The notes below the pieces were generated by a model. It worked only from the letters and a program-made list of their open reading frames with translations. It did not search any database and was not told the origin of the DNA. A DNA stretch of 64,000 nucleotides from Gilliamella bombicola (GTDB lineage: Bacteria; Pseudomonadota; Gammaproteobacteria; Enterobacterales; Orbaceae). The first letter of the stretch is position 1, and every line of letters begins with the position of its first letter. The DNA is taken from NCBI RefSeq assembly GCF_900094945.1, contig NZ_FMAQ01000008.1, forward strand, positions 1 to 64,000. The letters are read 5' to 3'. This document shows positions 59,709 to 64,000 of this stretch, piece by piece. Both the position numbers and the translations under genes were made by a program.

Positions 59709-60924
59709 TATCTATAATTTTTTCATATAATTTTATTGATTGTTCCATACGTTTTCTTAAATGTTGTAAGTTGCTAGGTGATTTTTTATGAGCACCTTTT
59801 TTAAAAATATTAATCTTCTCATCTATTTTTGTTTTAAATTCATCAATTTCAATATACTTTATTGAATCGCCATCTTTAAATTTTATTTTAGTATTATCTA
59901 TGATAGGTATTTCATTTTTATTAAAGATAATTTGATATATTAGACCAAAAAAATATACATCTAGATCAATAATTGAACTATATTCATTAGGGATTTTGAG
60001 ATTGTTTATTGTTTGTTTTAATAGTTCAAAACGTGAACTATATTCTTTATTAGGAAAAATTTCTGAAAATTTGCCGAATAATTTTGATTCTTCATCATTA
60101 ACTACACAATAGATATATTGTTCATAATATTGTTCCATTTTAGATTTATAGCTACGTGCAACTATATTTTTATTTTGACTTTTAAAATAATGCGAAAGAA
60201 GAGATAAATATCTAACAAAATCGAATTTAGCCTTATTACCAAAGTTTTTTACCGTTATTTTTTGACAAAAATCTGGTGTAAAAAAATTTGTTAATTCTTT
60301 ATCCAAAAAATATAATGAGGCTCGACTTTCTTGGGGTAACAGTGTTTGACCTTGAATATTGATATTTCTAAAAACGGAAGAATAGTATTTTTGTTGGATT
60401 TTAGCGTCATCCGATATATCAGGAACTAAATAAGAAAAACCCAAAAAATTTTTTTCAAAAAATTCATCGTCCAGATTGAAATCTAGCGATTTATATTCTG
60501 CATTATTTATCTTCTTAATTAAATCATCTCTATTGCTGCCTTTTTTTGTAAGCTCTCTAAAAGTCCATTCACATATACATGGATCTTCATCATCATCTTC
60601 ATCATCATTTTCACTAACATATGATTCTAACGGCTTAGAATATTTGTCTTTATTTGGATATAGACCTAAATAAGCTAATAAAATACTTGTTAAGCGTTGT
60701 TGTCCATCAAGAATTAAATTATCATTTTTACCATCGATTTTAAAAGCGCCGATTGTTACAGGAGGTATAAATTGTTTATTTGAAAAAGTTTGTATTAATG
60801 TTTTTACTTTTTCATCACTCCAAACAAAATGTCGTTGATAATCAGGTAAAATAATATTTTTATTCAAGATTAATTCAATCCAATGTTTTAAAGTATACTC
60901 TCCATAATAAACCCTGTTTTCCAT
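59695..60924 (-). CDS. DUF262 (GmrSD N-terminal, ParB-like) protein
   Basis: A DUF262 protein of 409 residues. The hallmark ILPDYQRHFVW segment and LILDGQQRLTSI (DGQQR at 73-77) form the ParB/Srx-like nucleotide-binding core seen in GmrSD type IV restriction enzymes. No DUF1524 HNH motif is visible in the C-terminus, so unlike GmrSD the nuclease may be the HEPN partner. An acidic run (NDDEDDDEDP) lies near residue 110. Start at ATG 60924, chosen for its AGGT ribosome site; ATG 60939 has none. The locus is very AT-rich and lies near tRNA-fMet. Confidence 0.85.
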   Translation of the reverse strand: MENRVYYGEYTLKHWIELILNKNIILPDYQRHFVWSDEKVKTLIQTFSNKQFIPPVTIGAFKIDGKNDNLILDGQQRLTSILLAYLGLYPNKDKYSKPLESYVSENDDEDDDEDPCICEWTFRELTKKGSNRDDLIKKINNAEYKSLDFNLDDEFFEKNFLGFSYLVPDISDDAKIQQKYYSSVFRNINIQGQTLLPQESRASLYFLDKELTNFFTPDFCQKITVKNFGNKAKFDFVRYLSLLSHYFKSQNKNIVARSYKSKMEQYYEQYIYCVVNDEESKLFGKFSEIFPNKEYSSRFELLKQTINNLKIPNEYSSIIDLDVYFFGLIYQIIFNKNEIPIIDNTKIKFKDGDSIKYIEIDEFKTKIDEKINIFKKGAHKKSPSNLQHLRKRMEQSIKLYEKIIDNENA

Positions 60925-61339
60925 AAAATTACCTGCCATAAATTTTTCATGATTAACAATACGAAAACAACTATCGCGGTTTTAATTAACAAATCTGCTA
61001 TATTTTGAACGAATTTATTATATACGTATAACGGATAATTTTTCCAATATCCTGTATCATAATGAGGTTTAGAATGTTACCAAAATTCCTAAATCCCAAT
61101 GTACATCACTTTATAACCATATGATTTTAATTTAAAAAGTTAAAAAGTTAAAAAATAAAAATTCAATAAAATCAAAATTATACCTGAACTATTTTTATAG
61201 TAAACACGTTAATTTTTTACAAAAGAGTAAGGTTATTATAGCTAATCTATTTAGCTTAATACTGTTCTGGTGAAAAGATGTTGGTGTAGTAAGCCATAAA
61301 TAATCATCCAATTGTAATTAACATAATTTTTTAATTGCT
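60925..61339. other. AT-rich region upstream of the DUF262 gene
   Basis: About 415 nt without a supported gene. It must carry the promoter of the DUF262-HEPN pair, but no consensus pair is convincing. A short direct repeat TTAAAAAGTTAAAAAGTTAA (about 61132-61151) and long A/T runs are visible. Confidence 0.5.
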
Positions 61340-61731
61340 TAGTTTTATTTTAGAGCGATCAACTAAATGAGCCATTTTTTTATCTGCTTTTCCCTGTGGT
61401 GGATTCGGTGTCATTGAAAAACCTGCTTTGCCCTATTTTTGGTATATTTTAAACCAGTGGCCTACATATCCAAAGTGTATATCAAACGCCAAAGCAGCTT
61501 TGTTTTGTGACGGGTTTTAGTCCTTCAATGCCTTTTCTTTTATATAACTTTACCCACGACTCCACTGTACCGACAGGCACTTGAAAGTGCCAAGCGGTTA
61601 AACCATAACCATCATTACTCTTAAAATAATGTTCAATAACTTGTTTTTTAAAATCGAATGTATATTTTTTTGCCATAATTTTGTTCCCAAAAGTAGATTT
61701 AAACAATCCAACTTTTGGGGGGCAGTTCAAT
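61340..61731 (-). pseudogene. decayed IS3-family (IS150-like) orfA with left end
   Basis: The minus strand encodes MAKKYTFDFKKQVIEHYFKS (from 61676) and AWHFQVPVGTVESWVKLYKR, the first helix-turn-helix of an IS3-family OrfA. The frame is broken near 61495; a second HTH continues in another frame (AALAFDIHFGYVGHWFKIYQK) and then meets a stop near 61435. The outer end TGAACTGCCCCCCAAAAG (complement, 61714-61731) resembles IS3-family terminal repeats. No orfB or right end is visible, so this is an inactive fragment. Confidence 0.8.
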
Positions 61732-61868
61732 TGATCTGCGAGCTTTGTGCTTTAATCACTAAAAGTCAAAAAAGCGCCTCCATCTGATCGACGATGCAGG
61801 GTGGCTTCAGGCCATATTCTGTAACCAAAGCGTGGGTAGTTAGGGAATTCATAATTCCCTAACTCGGA

Positions 61869-61944
61869 GGTGATCACGATAGCTATTTTGTTCACCAAAG
61901 GTCAAAACGTCAAAAATCGCTCAGAAAAAATATTGTTTATTTGC
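61869..61944. repeat. dispersed repeat fragment beside mobA
   Basis: 61869-61911 closely matches the complement of the left arm and spacer of the long inverted repeat at 36343-36390. It is followed by TCAGAAAAAATATTG (61921-61935), like the start of elements A-C. The second part runs into the 3' end of mobA and encodes its last residues (QYFF and stop). Confidence 0.5.
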
Positions 61945-62520
61945 TTTTTGGTTAAATGTATTAAGCTCCTCTACCGTATTGATATTGATAAAACAAGCTG
62001 CTTTATCACTAAAATCAACAGATTTAGCACTGATTTGTTCTAAAAATAGCATCAGTTTACGTTCACCTTGTTCTAAATAAGCTTGTAGCTGTGGAATAGT
62101 TGTTTTATGAATAAGCAAGATGGTTGGATGGTGATGTTGTCCATCATATGGATAAATAGCACTGTTATTTGCCGTATAAACAGCTAAGCGGTCAATTAAG
62201 TCATCTGGTAAAAAAGGCGTGTCACAACTGATAAATAAGTTCCAATCGGTTTTGCTGCGTAGTAAGCCACTATAAATCCCCGATAATGGCCCACAAAATC
62301 CTGCCAGATCGTCACTAAATACAGGATAACCTGCTTTTTTGTATTGTTGGATATGGCGATTACAATTAATCATGAGTGCGTCAACGTGAGGTTGGATGCG
62401 ATCAATAACATGTTGATAAAGTGGTTTTTGTTGTAATAATAACAGTCCTTTGTCGTTGCCATTCATGCGGGTACTTTTACCGCCGGCTAGAATGATTGCA
62501 GTAATAGAGGGTTTTTCCAT
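61921..62520 (-). CDS. mobA: molybdenum cofactor guanylyltransferase MobA
   Basis: MobA attaches GMP to molybdopterin to form the MGD cofactor used by DMSO-reductase-family enzymes. The nucleotide-binding [23 protein letters not shown] (8-30), [17 protein letters not shown] and [11 protein letters not shown] are conserved. The length is 199 residues. The last codons lie in a dispersed repeat, so the extreme C-terminus may be altered. yihD and dsbA lie on the opposite strand, as in E. coli. Confidence 0.94.
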   Translation of the reverse strand: MEKPSITAIILAGGKSTRMNGNDKGLLLLQQKPLYQHVIDRIQPHVDALMINCNRHIQQYKKAGYPVFSDDLAGFCGPLSGIYSGLLRSKTDWNLFISCDTPFLPDDLIDRLAVYTANNSAIYPYDGQHHHPTILLIHKTTIPQLQAYLEQGERKLMLFLEQISAKSVDFSDKAACFININTVEELNTFNQKANKQYFF

Positions 62521-62665
62521 AAATTATTTCTCTTTTACGTTGCGAAAAAACAAAATAACATTACTATATAGCAAAGTTATTGCAAGTCGTAGCGTATCAT
62601 TTTTTGATGATTGCTTATTTATCATTATCTTCGAAAGGTTTGAAGATCTACTAAAGGTAACAATT

Positions 62666-62935
62666 ATGAAATGTCATCGTATTGATGAAGTAGTGGAATT
62701 ATTGCAACCCGCATGGGAAAGCGATTCTGATCTTAACTTATTACAATTTTTAGCTAAATTAGGTCAAGAGGCTGGTTTTGAAGGTGAATTAAAAGATTTG
62801 AGCGATGAAGTTTTAATTTATCATTTAAAAATGCGGGGTTCGGATAAGAATGAGGCTATTCCTGGTCTAAAAAAAGATTATGAAGAAGATTTTAAATCCG
62901 CATTGTTAAAAGCTCGTGGAATTATAAAAGAATAA
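62666..62935 (+). CDS. yihD: YihD family protein (DUF1040)
   Basis: A small conserved cytoplasmic protein of 89 residues; its function is unknown. [20 protein letters not shown] and [43 protein letters not shown] closely match E. coli YihD. The start at 62666 has AAAGG 8 nt upstream; an in-frame extension back to 62450 overlaps mobA and is rejected. It lies 14 nt before dsbA; srkA, which separates them in E. coli, is missing here. Confidence 0.92.
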   Translation: MKCHRIDEVVELLQPAWESDSDLNLLQFLAKLGQEAGFEGELKDLSDEVLIYHLKMRGSDKNEAIPGLKKDYEEDFKSALLKARGIIKE

Positions 62936-62949
62936 GGAGAATTATTAAA

Positions 62950-63675
62950 ATGAAAAAAACACTTATTGCAATTAGTATTTTGCTTTCTTCTGTAAGTTGT
63001 TTTGCCGATGAAGGAAAAACAACAACTAAAACTGATGAATCACAAACTGTCTCTACCAATGCACCAGCGCCGATCGAATTAGGCAAACAATATGCTGCAC
63101 TGCCAACTAATCCATCACCCGATAAAGAAGTTATTGAGTTCTTTTCGTTTAATTGCCCAAGCTGTTTTAGATTTGAAATTCAAAATAATGGCTCACAAAC
63201 TATTAGTAAGGCTTTACCAGAAGGCGTTAAATTTAAACGTTATCATTTAGAGAACTTTGGGTTATTAGCTAAAGAGCTTTCACAAGCATGGGCGGTGGCT
63301 AATGTACTTGGTATTCAAGATAAAGCTTCAGATGCACTTTATAATGCAGTTCAAAAAGATAAAACAATAAAAACAGCTGATGATATTAAAGCGGTTTTTG
63401 AAAAATTAGGTATCAGTGCTGAAGTGTATGATAAAACGAAAGATAGCTTTTTAGTTAAAGCGTTTATGGCACAACAAAGTGATGCGATTAGAGAGATGAA
63501 ACCAGAGTCCATTCCTACTGTTATTGTTAATCGTAAGTTTTTTATCATAGCAAATCAACTTAATCTAACTAGTGATGCAGCCTTTATTCAGGATTATGCA
63601 AGAGTGACTTCATTTGTTGCTGGATTAGATCCTAATGCAAAAATAGAAGAAAAAACGGATTCTAATAAAAAATAA
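62950..63675 (+). CDS. dsbA: periplasmic thiol:disulfide oxidoreductase DsbA
   Basis: DsbA introduces disulfides into exported proteins and is reoxidised by DsbB. A signal peptide (cleavage after CFA, residue 19) is followed by a Ser/Thr-rich linker and a thioredoxin fold with inserted helical domain. The active site reads CPSC (69-72) instead of CPHC, and the cis-proline loop is SIPT. The 241-residue length exceeds E. coli DsbA (208) because of the N-terminal linker and a charged tail. AAGGAG precedes the ATG. Confidence 0.93.
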   Translation: MKKTLIAISILLSSVSCFADEGKTTTKTDESQTVSTNAPAPIELGKQYAALPTNPSPDKEVIEFFSFNCPSCFRFEIQNNGSQTISKALPEGVKFKRYHLENFGLLAKELSQAWAVANVLGIQDKASDALYNAVQKDKTIKTADDIKAVFEKLGISAEVYDKTKDSFLVKAFMAQQSDAIREMKPESIPTVIVNRKFFIIANQLNLTSDAAFIQDYARVTSFVAGLDPNAKIEEKTDSNKK

Positions 63676-63718
63676 ATGATTATCAGGGTTAAAGAAAAAC
63701 CTGTATCAATTAATTTTT

Positions 63719-63760
63719 AAATCCCTTTGCATCATTATTTGGTGCAAAGGGATTTTTTAT
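63719..63760. terminator. terminator between dsbA and macB-like gene
   Basis: AAATCCCTTTGCA and its complement (63719-63731 and 63743-63755) form a long stem followed by a T tract on the plus strand, ending dsbA. It may also serve the convergent gene. Confidence 0.88.
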
Positions 63761-63773
63761 TATATTAGGATGA

Positions 63774-64000
63774 CTATTCTCGCTCTAATGCATAAATAGG
63801 ATCGAGTTTTGCGGCACGTTTTGCTGGAAAGTAACCAAAGATAATGCCAATTATGCTTGAGCAGCTAAATGCCGCAACAATGGCAAGTACGGAAAAACTC
63901 ATGGCAAATGATGTAACAAAAGCGTTAAAAATAAATCCAATAGCAAACGAAAGTAAAATACCTATTGTGCCACCGGTTAAACAAACTAATACGGCTTCAA
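63774..64000 (-). CDS. macB: MacB-type ABC transporter permease, C-terminal part (partial)
   Basis: The minus strand from 64000 reads [20 protein letters not shown], then [19 protein letters not shown] and [21 protein letters not shown] before a TAG at 63774. This is the last part of the FtsX/MacB_PCD membrane domain; the [15 protein letters not shown] ending closely matches MacB of macrolide and toxin efflux systems. The 5' part lies outside the window, so the ATPase domain cannot be checked. Confidence 0.8.
   Translation of the reverse strand, partial: EAVLVCLTGGTIGILLSFAIGFIFNAFVTSFAMSFSVLAIVAAFSCSSIIGIIFGYFPAKRAAKLDPIYALERE

Noticed and set aside
62450-62665. 161-residue form of the yihD product
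   Set aside because: The extra N-terminus overlaps mobA antisense; the conserved protein starts at 62666 with its own ribosome site.

Overview
The window looks like a chromosomal segment of an AT-rich gammaproteobacterium. Gene order and protein similarity point to the Orbaceae (Gilliamella and relatives, gut symbionts of bees); this is inference from recalled protein families, not a database search. Many blocks are classical enterobacterial-type clusters: tsaE-amiB-mutL-miaA-hfq-hflX-hflK-hflC-purA, rpsB-tsf-pyrH-frr, mrdA-mrdB-dacA, coaBC-dut-slmA, and mobA/yihD-dsbA. They are rearranged relative to one another.

Layout. 1-395: 5' end of a 16S rRNA gene on the minus strand, with its leader and a strong P1 promoter. 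395-11040: minus-strand housekeeping run (purT, purA, hflC, hflK, hflX, hfq, miaA, mutL, amiB, tsaE). 11.1-13.2 kb: tusB, tsaC and anmK on the plus strand. 13.2-17.8 kb: a replication-control neighbourhood, in which a HAD phosphatase gene and hda face a probable chromosomal origin (oriC, about 14.87-15.31 kb), followed by mnmG and rsmG. Consensus DnaA boxes and dense GATC sites mark the origin, and the GATC density continues through most of mnmG. 17.8-26.8 kb: amiC, miaB, a zinc-ribbon gene, phoH-like ybeZ, and the cell-elongation and wall genes mrdA, mrdB and dacA. 26.8-30.3 kb: the rpsB translation cluster with its leader RNA. 30.3-34.1 kb: an NepI-like exporter, a secreted alpha/beta hydrolase and a LysR regulator.

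34.1-39.0 kb is the most unusual part. Two tandem paralogous secreted adhesin-like genes are GC-richer than the rest of the window. Their C-termini are divergent and rich in codons ending in C. Repeated structured non-coding elements precede each gene, a GC-rich inverted repeat follows each, and the second gene begins inside a 7-bp tandem repeat that may make it phase-variable. 39.0-41.9 kb: deoC-deoR-dxr behind twin DeoR-type operators. 42-44.7 kb: divergent fructokinase and sucrose-6-phosphate hydrolase genes with a CRP-type site between them. 44.8-52.6 kb: a SulP transporter with a candidate structured leader, cysE, mscS, slmA-dut-coaBC, and recN with a LexA box. 52.8-55.2 kb: an orphan Mrr-type restriction enzyme and a YagU-like membrane protein. 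55.3-58.7 kb: metE, metF and initiator tRNA-fMet. 58.9-61.9 kb is a small accessory island next to that tRNA: a very AT-rich DUF262 plus HEPN gene pair (candidate defence module) and a decayed IS3-family remnant. 61.9-64 kb: mobA, yihD, dsbA and the C-terminal end of a MacB-type ABC transporter.

The best candidates for undescribed biology are the tandem variable-tail adhesin locus with its repeats and possible heptamer switch, the DUF262/HEPN pair, and the hda-oriC-mnmG arrangement with a likely AUU-initiated Hda.
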